From Gossypium raimondii (Eukaryota > Streptophyta > Magnoliopsida > Malvales > Malvaceae), in NCBI RefSeq assembly GCF_025698545.1, contig NC_068575.1:61265980-61329979 (forward strand): a DNA stretch of 64,000 nucleotides, in the 5' to 3' direction. The notes beneath the pieces are model-generated. The model was not told the DNA's origin and ran no database searches. It saw nothing but the letters and a program-made list of their open reading frames with translations. Below are positions 48,261 to 59,136 of this stretch, one piece after another; the first letter of the stretch is position 1, and each line of letters starts with the position of its first letter. The translations under genes were made by a program, and so were the position numbers.

Positions 48261-49874
48261 CTATCGATCTCAATTTATTTAATGTTATATATATTATTTT
48301 ATTATAGACATCATAGCTAATATTTAACTTAATAAATACAATATGAGTTGAGACTCATTAGGAAGCACAGTTTTTGAGTCCGTGAGTGAGACTTTGTTGA
48401 GGAAGATGTAAGAAATCTCAAATGGGAAACTAAAAAGGGACATTAGAAAAAGCTCATTTGACTGCAAAAAAGGCAAAGATTCCCTGGACTTGCTTTACAT
48501 TTTGATTTCAACCACATTATCCTCATAATTCAACACATTAGTGATGGTTATCCCCAAACCTGTGGTCAAAGCTATCATTTTTTTCTCTTGTAATTTAAAA
48601 ATTATAATGATACGTGGACTATGTTTCATGGTGATATTATAGAGCCGTTTGTGACAATTAAATTATTTATATTTTTGTTGGTATTATAATTTAAGTAATT
48701 ATTTTATAAAGTATATTTAGGCAATAAATGTAGGTAATTTAGGAAGCTAGATATGATCAAGCTTAATGTTATTTATTGGATAATACTCTTGAAGAGAAAA
48801 GAAGAATTTAAAGATGTGTGAACTCCATCCTTATCTTTCAAGAATTCAAACTAACCCAATTGTTTGGAGAAATTTGATGGATAATATAGTTTGAAACGAT
48901 TGGTGATTAAAGTTTGAAGGCTTGCTATTTGATTTTTGAAAATATGCCATTGATTTGGCACAGGTTGGCAGTTTTTTCAAGTGCTTTTACTTGATAATTC
49001 GAGAGTTATTGTGCATTTTGATTCGTATTTGTTGGAGAGATATTCTTGGTTGTAGGCGAGTTTTTTTAGAAGAGTGATTGCAATAATTTTTGTTCGATTT
49101 TGGGACTATAATCATCCATTATGTAAGGGTAGGTTAGGCTTAAGACAATAATGGGATCGGGCAGTAAAATCATTTTCTAGGAGAGGCTTCGTAAAGTTGA
49201 ATTGATGAATTTTAACCGTGTTAACAAATATTTTGTATTGAACTTTTTTCTTACAGAATTGTCTTTTTTTTTTTTATTCTAACTTTTGTTTGAACAACTA
49301 ATAGGATAATAACTTGGAATAAGTGCAAGCCGCAAATTGATAATTTTAATAGTTAAAGCTACCAAATGATTAATTTTGTAATTTATTAATAACATAATAG
49401 AAAATTAACAAAATAATTTTGATTTGATCCAGTATGCAATGTTATACAACACATAAACTTTGATTTTATGCAATTTTATACATGAAGTTTTGATTTGATT
49501 CAATTTTTCACAAATCACTAACAATATTATTAAGTTAGCACCATTTTATATTGATATATTGCATGCACAAACAAGTATTTTAATCGATATAAAATAAATG
49601 TATATATTTATTTTTCTAATATGTATAATTGAACAAGAAAACAAAATCTTTTGTATAAATAGATATCACAACTTATATTTTATATGTACAATTACACTAA
49701 ATTAAATTTGATATTTATGCTGGATTTTGCACCATTCATAATGGATATCTAATATTAATAAAAGAGAAGTTGCGATTATGCTTCTGTCCTATATTTTTTG
49801 AATTATTATGTTTATTAAAAAAAACTTATAAATATAATTTTTCACGGGATGGCAAAATACTGAACAAACTAAGC
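48261..49874. other. Spacer between HyPRP genes 3 and 4
   Basis: No gene. The first part (48340-48540) carries the conserved HyPRP downstream block (GGGAAACTAAAAAGGGACATT, AAAAAAGGCAAAGATTCC). The rest is AT-rich and may include an unrecognised repeat at 48880-49260. Confidence 0.45.
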
Positions 49875-50300
49875 AGACCTGATGCAGCCGATGATTAAAG
49901 TCAGACCTTTTACACATAATTTCTTCATACTAATCTGTGTAATATAAAAAGAATTATTTCATTATCGCTGTTATATTTGCTTCGGATTTTCTGGATATTG
50001 CTTTCCTTTTTTTCCAAAGGTTTGAAAATGGAAAACTCAATTATGGAATTTTGTCAAACTTCAAGAGAAAAAAAAATGAATATATAAATCAATTTGGTCT
50101 TCTTTTGCTCTACAACAATTTCTTATTGTTTTATTTATTTATTTTATATTTTTGCAGAGAAGTTTGGAAGATTTTTCAATGGATTCATACTATATATAAT
50201 GAAAGAGTTTTTGGTTTGAGAAAATGCTAATTTTGAAGGAATTTCTTTTATTGTTTCAAACATTTATCTTTTAAATATATAATTATGTACTGACAGGAAT
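49875..50300 (+). pseudogene. Duplicated 3' tail of the ORP gene
   Basis: GACCTGATGCAGCCGATGA, GTGTAATATAAAAAGAATTA, GATTTTCTGGATATTGCTTT, TTTTTGCAGAGAAGTT and ATATATAATGAAAG follow in the same order as downstream of the ORP gene at about 27950-28480. No ORP coding exon is included, only 3' UTR and flank. It sits upstream of HyPRP gene 4 just as the original sits upstream of gene 1, so it marks the left edge of a duplicated ORP-tail plus HyPRP unit. Confidence 0.75.
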
Positions 50301-50889
50301 GATAAATACTTTTGTTCTTCCTAATGTGGTAATAATCTGCTCCGTTAATAAATATTTTAGAGTTATTGGAATTTACAGGAGTATACATATTCATAACCTT
50401 TTGTTCGAATGCGATGAATATTTGTATTCTCCATAGGAAATTATAGCTTTTGTTTAAGCAATCAATTTCAACGATCTAGCTTCCTCATATGGTGGAATCA
50501 CATTTGTCAAATGCTGAAGATTGTAGCACGCGTTCAAGGGCGGTCGCCCAAAAATGATAAACTCTTCACAAGTAACTTACGAAAAAAGAAATGATAATGC
50601 TGGAGATAAATTAGGAAGAGAAAAGATTCAAGTTATTTGGTCTCGTTCTAAGGCCCCAGGTCATGCCCTATTTTGAGGTGCCACATATCGGGTTACATTA
50701 AAAACCTAGGGGTAAGTAGCTTAGTGCCATAAGTTTAGATAAAATAACGTTGTGATGTGTTAAATCATCTAAGATGAGACTTAATAGTTGAAATCTACTT
50801 ATAAATTTTATCACTTGAACTATCAAAGTGAGATGAAAGATAATTAGTTAATATTTAAAATATCAATTTGAATATAAACATAAGCATCC

Positions 50890-51075
50890 ATTTTAAGTTA
50901 GAAATAGGGCTAATTGCGTGGAATCCACGGTAGGCTCTAAAGTTCGCCCGTGACATACCAGTCGAATCCAGCGATAACAACTTCCATTGGCAACATGCCA
51001 ATATCTCCAACACTTTGCATCCATTTTTGAACCAAATAAGAAAATAGGAGGTTGGTTGGCAGTAATTATTAATAA
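50890..51075. promoter_or_regulatory. Conserved distal upstream block of HyPRP gene 4
   Basis: Third copy of the block (GCGTGGAATCCACGGTAGG, CATGCCAATATCTCCAACAC), with a short internal loss relative to the others, about 640-800 bp before the gene 4 ATG. Confidence 0.35.
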
Positions 51076-51598
51076 TCTCAAAATAATATTATTGAATATT
51101 AATATGGAAGCATCTCAAACTGGTTTGTACCAGATGGTTTTTAAGGAAAACAATTTGATTAAATGAGTTAAAGTAGAAACCATTATTTAATGTTGGTTTT
51201 GGATACATTAGCTGCTTATAGTAAGTTTATTACTGCATTGGGAAGTTGAATAAATTTTAAGTTTAATGGCTGAAGAAGAACATGAAAGGTTTGACAAAGA
51301 GAGATTATTAATTTGTAATCCATTTTGTCTCTACTTAGCGGTTTGTAAGTTGTCACTATTATGCTTATATATTGGAAGAACATGGGACATTACAAGAGGG
51401 TATTCATTTAGAGTTAGGCTAAGACAGATCCACGTATATTATTGATCCTATAGGAGCAATGGTAACATGGTAGTGTGTTAATTTCCACCTCACAAATCAC
51501 AAACAACCAAACTTCACAAGTCAGCTTAATATTTATTCTACAATTTCATCAATTAACCTAACATTAAAAAAACAACCCACTAGCCTTCTTGAAAACAC

Positions 51599-51605
51599 TA
51601 TAAAA
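51599..51605 (+). promoter_or_regulatory. TATA box of HyPRP gene 4
   Basis: TATAAAA in CACTATAAAACCCC, about 105 bp before the ATG, same context as the siblings. Confidence 0.8.
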
Positions 51606-51707
51606 CCCCCCCTTCCTTCACTCCAAGTTCCCCATCCTCGAACACTTCTACCTTTTTAACTCTAAAGCCAAGAAAGCAAGCCACTAAGGTTTTGAGAGAA
51701 GATCAAA

Positions 51708-52118
51708 ATGGCTTCTAAAAGATCAGCTTCCATGGTCCTCCTGTTGGCACTCAACATTCTCTTTTTTTCCCTAGTCAGTGCTTGTGGCTCTTGCTCTTCA
51801 CCCCACCCTAAACCAAGGCCAAACCCAAACCCCAACACCCCCACTCCTACTCCATCTGCACAAGGCAGGTGCCCTAGGGATGCCCTCAAATTAGGTGTAT
51901 GTGCCAATGTGCTTAACCTAGTCAATGTCACCGTTGGTTCACCCCCAGTGATGCCATGCTGTTCCCTTCTCAATGGCCTTGTCGACCTCGAAGCTGCTGC
52001 ATGCCTTTGCACCGCTATCAGAGCTAACATTTTAGGCATCAACCTTAACATCCCAATTTCCCTTAGCTTGCTCCTCAACGTTTGTTCAAGGAACGTTCCT
52101 ACTGGCTTCCAATGCTAA
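51708..52118 (+). CDS. Hybrid proline-rich protein, array gene 4
   Basis: 136 residues, intronless. Signal peptide 1-25, linker 31-50 with [13 protein letters not shown], eight-cysteine domain with Cys55, 65, 84-85, 99, 101, 126 and 136. It is the closest sibling of gene 1 (same length and same linker; SPHPKP replaces SPTPKP, AQGRC replaces ARGRC). The shared upstream tail of the ORP gene and shared distal block support a gene 1 - gene 4 duplication. Confidence 0.95.
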   Translation: MASKRSASMVLLLALNILFFSLVSACGSCSSPHPKPRPNPNPNTPTPTPSAQGRCPRDALKLGVCANVLNLVNVTVGSPPVMPCCSLLNGLVDLEAAACLCTAIRANILGINLNIPISLSLLLNVCSRNVPTGFQC

Positions 52119-53267
52119 ATCATCACTGTTCCCTACATATTTTATCGTCTTTCTTATGGTGTTTGTGTTTGATTTTAGAAAGTTATGATTTCTATTATTT
52201 ACTCTGTGTTTTCATTTGTAACTTTGTTGTTTAAATTTCCTTGTGGGGATTGATATAGAATAAGTTTAATACTTTTCTTCAAATGTTTTTCTTAGGGAAC
52301 TTTAGTATCTTTAAGGGACATGAAAAGACTTGTATTATTCAGCTTGTTTTATTTCCTTACTTCTTGTTTCCTTGTCACTTTATTTATAAAATCTCTGCAT
52401 CTAGTTATGGCAATAAATTTTATATAATTTTATAATGTTTGTGCTTACTTTTTCATATTTAGTGCAAAATATGTCTACCACTTTTATATTTGTTATTTGG
52501 GTATAAGTTATATTAGTATCATACTAAGAACTTATCAATCAACTTTTATAAATGTTTTGCGAACAATACAACTTTCATTTGAAATCTCAATTTTATTGGA
52601 AACCAATACAACTTTTACATATTTCATTAGAAACCATCATACAATTCAAGAGAGAACATATATGCAAAGGTTTGCTGAAACCCAACCAAATCAGTCAAGA
52701 CCTGCGTTAATCCCTGAGAGAAAAGTAAAAAAGAGAATGTGTTCGCTGCCCAAAAATTTTAATTTCTAAATTATTTTATAAATAATTTAATCAAGTTAGG
52801 GTAGTGATTATATAGACATAATAGTGATCATTTTTTTATATACTTAAAATTAATGACACAGTTTTATTTTATTGATAGTTAAAATCCTTAATTTTTAATA
52901 TCATCTTAATATAATTTATTCCTTTATTCTTTTAGGTTTTTTTCTTATTTTATTGTAGATACTACTCATAGCTCATATATTGATATCTAGTGATTAGAAT
53001 ATAAAATGGGTAACATTGGCAATTGATAATACGAATTGAAACTCATTAGGAAGTACAGTTCTGGGTCCGTTACTGTAAGGAAGATGTAAGCATTCTCAAA
53101 TGGGAAACTAAAAAAGCCTGTTTGACTGCACAAAAAGGCAAACATTCCTTGGACTTGCTTTACATTTTGATTGCCACAAAACTGCAATACGCTGAGAATT
53201 CAAGACATAAATCATGCTTATCCTCGAAACCTTTGACTATTTGATTTATTGTATATATTTAGTTTTA
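52119..53267. other. HyPRP gene 4 downstream region
   Basis: 3' UTR and AT-rich spacer. The conserved downstream block recurs at 53040-53165 (AAACTCATTAGGAAG, GGGAAACTAAAAAAGCC, TTGGACTTGCTTTACATTTTG). No other gene is seen. Confidence 0.55.
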
Positions 53268-53272
53268 TTAAG

Positions 53273-54472
53273 TGTCGAATTTTTTTTTTATCGAAGTCGA
53301 CTTTTTATTAAAAAATAAAAATGAGAGTCGCCACCAATTCTTTTTTTATGAGGTGTGACAGAATCACCTCGTAATTTGACCGTTTTAATAAAAGGTTTGA
53401 TTTACTGAAAAAACGATTTTTGGTCTACAAGATTCAAAAAATGGGTTCGGAAATGATTAGCACTCTCGAGACGCTCAAAATTAGTACCCAGTTGATTACT
53501 TGATATCTTTAGTGTTGAAAATTGAAGATTTGAAGAGAATTTAAAATACAGCGCCGTTTCCAAGCCCTATTTAAACCAAAAAATTCTAAAAAAAAAAATC
53601 ATTTCATCCATGTTTCTAAAAAAAAAATTTCTAAAATCCTCTCCTTTCTCTCCAAGCCACCCTTCGGGTCCAGCCAAAGGAGCCACAGTGCTCCGCCGAC
53701 AGCCACCGATGGCCGGTAAACGTAAAAAAGCCCCCTTTTTTGCCTTTTGACTCCCAGAAACCCAAATCCAAAGGCAAATGCCTTTAAAAATAAAAAAGGA
53801 TAAAAAAATTGGTTTTCCTTCTTGTCGCGCGCCCTTCGCGTCCTTTTTCACCGAAGCCCAGACGATACCCTAATGGGTTTGGCGGCTTTTGGGATCGGGA
53901 AAGCCCCTCGACGGCGGTATGAAAGGATAGACAGGTAAACAATTTTGTATTATTATTTTATTGCTTTCGAATCTGAAAATAAAAATAAATCACCTTCTTT
54001 TTCTTTGTTTCAAGTTTGTATCTGATTTTTTTTATTGTTTTCGTATATTTTTCTCCCCAAAAATTACATTGATTGTTGTGGCCTTTATAGCCAATATTAC
54101 ATTGTTTATTTTTTCTGTTTTGCGTCTGTTCTTGCACGTTGACTTTGTCCCTTTTTTTGCTCTTTTCTTGCAAGTGGCAGAGTCAACAGAAGGCGATGGG
54201 CAGACCCTTTGCTACTTTGGTGAAATGGTGGCAGAAAGGGTGTGTCAGGCCTCGGGACGAGGAACGTTGACGTGGCCAGGGGCAACGGCGCAAGTGGGAT
54301 TAGGGTTTTTTAGTTTTACTGAGATAGTTAGGTTGTGGGCCTGTAATTGGGTCTTTGGATTTTGGGCCTTTAGGTTTTTTTTGTTTGTTTTGGGCCATAT
54401 TGTAAATTTGGACTGTTATTATTTTATTTTTATTTGGTTTGGTTTGGGCCTGGGCAAAAATAACCTGTTACA
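53273..54472 (+). mobile_element. Solo LTR, family A (copy 4)
   Basis: A fossil 1200-bp LTR from TGTCGAAT to CCTGTTACA, flanked by TTAAG (53268-53272) and TTAAA (54473-54477), a 5-bp target duplication with one mismatch. No internal region or second LTR, so it is a solo LTR, the product of recombination between two LTRs. It gives the true left end of the family. It is much shorter than copy 2 because the tandem and low-complexity middle is absent. Confidence 0.75.
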
Positions 54473-54559
54473 TTAAACTGTAAATTTTTAAAAAAATACA
54501 TATGGGATTTAAATCAAGATATTATAATTTTTTATTATTTTAACTTTACCACATCACAG

Positions 54560-54730
54560 TTCTTAGTATTTATTTTTTATATACAATATCTAAAACTAAT
54601 CATAATCCCTCCAACTCTTAAATAAAAAGATAATGCGCTTCAACGCACACGAACCTATGTCCTATTGTACTAGCAATGATATCGATACCAATTGAGTTAA
54701 AACTCAATCAATCTATTTTAAAATTTATTA
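54560..54730 (-). mobile_element. tRNA-related SINE (minus strand)
   Basis: Read on the minus strand: A-box-like ACTCAATTGGTATCGATA, then B-box-like ATAGGTTCGTGTGCG and GAAGCGCATTATC, the same order as at 31248 and 55945. Boundaries are approximate. Confidence 0.5.
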
Positions 54731-55859
54731 CATGATATTTCTTACCCACGTCATGATCGTATCATGTCTAATATAATTAATGATTAACACTCTCGAATTT
54801 ATCATAAGATAAGATATATTATATTTGGTTGTTGGTTGAGCTCTCCTTTAATTATGTAACTAGTATGAATTCCTTGGGGAACAAATATTTGTCTAAATTA
54901 GCTATAGATTGAATATAGTTTTGAAGTAAGAGAATAGAAAAAAAGAAAACAAAAATCATTAAAGTTGAAAAGTACGGTAGAAAATAACTTTTAAAAAGTA
55001 TTTTAAAAATTTTGATAATGTTTATCATTAATGTTAAAAAGTAATTTTAAAAAATAAAATGACAATTTAGACATAATGTTATAAATTAGAAAACTTTATT
55101 AAAAACATTTCTCCAAAAGTCAAACGCTAAAAATTTTGGCTTGGGTTAGAATTGGTTTAAAATTAAGATTTACCTATCAAATATTTTTATTCAAAATCAA
55201 AGTTTAAATTAAAAATATTTTTAGTCAAAGCCTAAGTAAATATAAATTGAGTAATTAAACTGAAAGGAGAACAATAAAGGCCATAATTACTTTTTAGTTA
55301 TTACCCATATTGATCTATAGGTAGTGATTTGTTTGAAAGAAGCCATTAATTAGATTGTCCACCCAACCCATATCAATCAGCATTACTTCAACATCAGTCA
55401 ATTTTCATCGCTTTATCCCCAAAAATTTACAACAAATGTCAATTCTCAAATTCCAAGTGTTTATACAAAAACAACACTCAAACTTTTATATAATTTTAGT
55501 TATATTTCTGTTTATTAAAATTTAAATATATATTTTTTAAAACAATTATTACCATATAAATTAAACCATTTTTTTAAAAACAACCTTTAATTAAATTAAA
55601 CCATAAAATCATAAAATTAAAAATTAACTTGAATTTTTCATTTATATTACTTTCTTCAACGGTTGAAATCGGAGAATGTCCTTTTTAGTCAGCCAAAAAA
55701 TTTATTAATAAAATTCAAAGGTTAAGAAATAACCAAAAGTTAGAAACAAATTAAACAAACAAATAAAAGGTGGAAGACCATAAAACACCAAATTAAAACA
55801 ACTAATATGTATATATAAAAACTTAAACCTATAGTTTGGATAAAGAATCTTCTTAAGCA

Positions 55860-56260
55860 CCAAATCAAACCCGTGAACCCATTATTGTGGTATGAAATAA
55901 CCTTTTACTTATGACTCATATATTCTTTATTTATTTAGTATTTTTTAAACTGTGGCCGATTGAGTGCGCTGAAGCGCATTATCCTTTTATTTATGGATTG
56001 GGGGAGACTATAAATAGTTCTAAGTATTGTGTTAAAAATAACAGATATAATCAGAACCTATAGTAAAATTATTAAAAAAAAATTCAATTATGGGAGGAGA
56101 GTCTTCTGGAAATTAGTTTATATGTCCACAAAACAATAGATGATTAGCAGGTTTCGATACTTAACTATATGATAATATATGATTATTAAGTAGATAAAAA
56201 TTTATTTTATCCTTAATCATCATTGATAAGGTAAAATCCTTAATCAGTAATTATTTGTTT
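55860..56260 (+). repeat. Locally repeated block, copy 1 (includes a SINE body)
   Basis: It shares AAACCCGTGAACCCATTATTG (one base over is trimmed in the others) and TTAGTTTATATGTCCACAAAA ... GATGATTAGC with blocks at 62240-62680 and, in part, 63500-63760. Inside it a SINE body (about 55945-56095: GAGTGCGCTGAAGCGCATTA) interrupts the shared sequence, so the SINE landed after or during the duplication. Confidence 0.55.
55945..56095 (+). mobile_element. tRNA-related SINE, 5'-truncated
   Basis: It begins within or just before the B-box region (GAGTGCGCTGAAGCGCATTA) and continues with GACTATAAATAGTTCTAAG and ATAATCAGAACCTATAG, ending in an A-rich run. It lies 1.2 kb from the minus-strand copy, forming a chance inverted pair. 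Confidence 0.5.
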
Positions 56261-56352
56261 TACCGATATGTTCAACTATTAATGAGATTAAAACACATGG
56301 ATTAAATTTATACCTTAATAATACATTAAATGCAAACCAATCATTTAACTTA

Positions 56353-56887
56353 AGGGTAAACTACACCCAAGGTTATTACATTATTAGTAAGTTTATGTTT
56401 TGGTCACTCAACTTTAACAAGTTATAAAATAGTTACTGAACTATTCGAAAGTTTTTATTTAAGTCATTGAGCTATTAAATTACTATTGGATGACTTTTTT
56501 CGTTCACACTATTTGCACCAATTAAAATCTCTTCTTTCCTTTCTATTCTATAGTTTAGTTTTTCATTTTAATGAAACAACTTTAAACGTTATAAATCAGC
56601 GAATCAAAATCTAAACAACTTTTTTCTCCAATCTCCGACACTAGCCATCAGATCAGGTTGGATCTAAGGTGTTTTTCTACTCGTCGATGGGTATTGATCC
56701 ATCGTACCAATCGTCAAATCGTTGCTTAGAGCTTGCTAGTTAAACTTAAATAATAATAAAAACTTAACAAACCATTGACTTAAATAATTTTTTTGAACAG
56801 TTCAATGATCATTTTATAATTCTTTGAAGTTGAGTGACCAAAACGTAAATTTATTGATAATTTAGTAACTTTAGAGGTAATTTACCA
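56353..56887. mobile_element. MITE with GGGTAAACTRCACCC ends (copy 2)
   Basis: A diverged relative of 9726-10300: left AGGGTAAACTACACCCAAGG, right GAGGTAATTTACCA, and the same internal order (TTAGTAAGTTTATGTTTTGG, TTTTTATTTAAGTCATTGAG, a short GC-richer centre with TCAAATCGTTGCTTAGAGCT). The target duplication is not clear. Confidence 0.7.
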
Positions 56888-57163
56888 TTTATTTAATTGC
56901 TCAGTACCATAAAACATATATTTAGTAAACTTTGATTCTATAAAAAAAAATCTACATAAATGTAGTGTAGATTAAAACTAAAACAAGCAAGATTTAACGG
57001 TCATTAATTCTTCGTGAACCATGGCACAATGTGTTAATTAGTTCCACCTCACGATCATCACAAACATCCAAACTTCACCAGCCACCTCTAATTGATTTTA
57101 TTTTACAATTTGATGAATTAGCCTAGCATTAAAAAAACATCCACTAGCCCTTCTTGTTAACAC

Positions 57164-57170
57164 TATAAAA
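57164..57170 (+). promoter_or_regulatory. TATA box of HyPRP gene 5
   Basis: TATAAAA in CACTATAAAACCAC, 107 bp before the ATG. The shared proximal promoter begins only about 57010; the DNA further upstream is unlike the other units. Confidence 0.8.
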
Positions 57171-57270
57171 CCACCTCCCTTTGCTCCAAGCTCTCCATCC
57201 TCAAACACTTCTACTTTTTTAACTCTAAAGCTAAGAAAGCAAGCCACTAGGGTTTTAAGAGAAGACCAAA

Positions 57271-57663
57271 ATGGCTTCAAAAAGATCAGCTTCCATGGCC
57301 CTCTTTTTAGCACTCAACATTCTTTTCTTTTCCCTAGTCAGTGCTACTTGTCGATCTTGCTCTTCTTCCGGCTCTAATCCCACCCCCACCCCCACTCCAT
57401 CTGCACGAGGTAGGTGCCCCAGGGATGCTCTTAAATTAGGTGTATGTGCCAATGTGCTTAGCTTAGTCAATGTCACTGTTGGTTCACCCCCAGTGATGCC
57501 ATGTTGTTCCCTTCTCAATGGTCTCGTTGACCTTGAAGCTGCCGCTTGCCTTTGCACCGCTATCAGAGCAAACGTCTTAGGCCTCAACCTTAATATCCCA
57601 GTTTCCCTTAGCTTGCTTCTCAACGTTTGCTCAAGGAATGTTCCTACTGGCTTCCAATGCTAA
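57271..57663 (+). CDS. Hybrid proline-rich protein, array gene 5
   Basis: 130 residues, intronless. Signal peptide 1-25, the shortest Pro/Thr linker ([11 protein letters not shown]), eight-cysteine domain with Cys49, 59, 78-79, 93, 95, 120 and 130. It differs from genes 1, 3 and 4 in the domain only at a few sites ([16 protein letters not shown]). It is the last gene of the array and has only the proximal promoter in common with the others, so its duplication unit was smaller or its upstream part was replaced. Confidence 0.95.
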   Translation: MASKRSASMALFLALNILFFSLVSATCRSCSSSGSNPTPTPTPSARGRCPRDALKLGVCANVLSLVNVTVGSPPVMPCCSLLNGLVDLEAAACLCTAIRANVLGLNLNIPVSLSLLLNVCSRNVPTGFQC

Positions 57664-59131
57664 TTTAAGTCATCACTCCCCCTACATTCTTTTTCATCTT
57701 TCTATTTGTGTTTGGTTTTTGAAAGTTATGGTTTTCCCTTATTTGCATTAAATCAATGTCTTTATTTGTATTTTTTTGTTGTTTTAATTTTCTTGTGGAA
57801 GATTGATATTGAATATGTCCAATACGTTTCTTCAAGTGTTTTCCTTTGGGGGATGGGGTGTATTGTACCTCCAAGGTACATGAAAAGTCTTGTATTATTC
57901 AACTTGTTTTATCGTATGTAGTTATGGTAATAAATTTTATATTTTTCTTATGTTTGTTTCTTGTTTTCATATGTTTATCACTTTTACAATTTTCAAATCT
58001 TGAGATAGGAGAGAATAAATTAATCCCCTTATTATTGAATCTCTATATTAAAAAATCAATGTTGCTACATTTTAACAGGTTTAATATTACACGCATGTGT
58101 CACATGGTTAGAAATTCGACAAGGGTTGATTTGTAGGTCATCGAAACCGACAACAAAAGTAAAAGTTGGTGGTTTGAGGTGTCCTCAATCGCTATAACCA
58201 ATTTATTGGTTGGAAGGGAAAAACTTTTTTTTCAAAGATTGGTTCACTTAAAATAAGAAAATGGAATTGATAACAAAACCAGATTCTAATTAATTAAGAT
58301 CTATCAGAACACTAATTAAGGGAAATATTGAAACCTAACAAAATATTATGTGTGAAAACTTTAAGAGTGCTGAAAGTAAATGATCAAACATTCTTTAAAA
58401 TTAATAATATTATCTTATTTAAATATGGAATATATTTTTATTTAAACTAATTTATTATTATTAATCTATAAAAATTACAAAACGATGACTCATATTTTTT
58501 AGTCTATTTTATTAGCTAGGTAATGGAAAATGACACAACAATTCTAAAATTGACATAATAATAAATTAAACCATCAATATTTATATATTATATGTCAGTT
58601 TGATCGTTATCTGAAAATCATTAAATCTCAATATTTATACCTTATATAATTTTGTCCTATTCTAAAAATTTATAAAAAAATGTATGGATAATAAATTAAT
58701 AATTCTACATGGTAGACACTTCATAACATAGTAGTAATCAGTAATTTAATTATATTTTTATAAAATATTTAATAAAATTAACATCTTATGATTTGATAGT
58801 ATTATACAACTTGTCATCAAAACTAGTATATATAATGAAAATTATCTAAATTATATTTTTATAAGAAGTATTCAATAAATTTAGGAATTTGATGATATTA
58901 TACAACTTCTCATTATAATAAAATTTTAGATTTCTGCTGAGGCAATAACGAGGAGTGCTTAGAGCATTCTCATTAACAATTTTCACAGTTGTCCTGTACT
59001 ACTCATTCTCATAATTTATTATATTTGGAGTTGGGTACGTTTTTGAACAAAATTTTTGGGTTGTGATCTTTGTTGATATTTTAGATTTTTGGGTTGTGAT
59101 CCGCTTAATGAATATTTTGTTATTGTGAGTG
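57664..59131. other. Spacer after the HyPRP array
   Basis: 3' UTR of gene 5 and AT-rich DNA without a gene. The last 200 bases (TTTTGGGTTGTGATC repeated at 59057 and 59089) look like an older repeat into which the solo LTR at 59137 was inserted. Confidence 0.45.
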
Positions 59132-59136
59132 TATTG

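Noticed and set aside
53961-54476. 171-codon hydrophobic frame
   Set aside because: It runs through the T-rich right part of a solo LTR and ends at the LTR boundary; no protein features beyond T-rich codons.
54560-56095. A possible 1.5-kb element with inverted repeat ends (AATAAAAAGATAATGCGCTTC against GAAGCGCATTATCC...)
   Set aside because: Both arms are explained better as two SINE copies in opposite orientation, as the same sequence occurs alone at 31248-31395.
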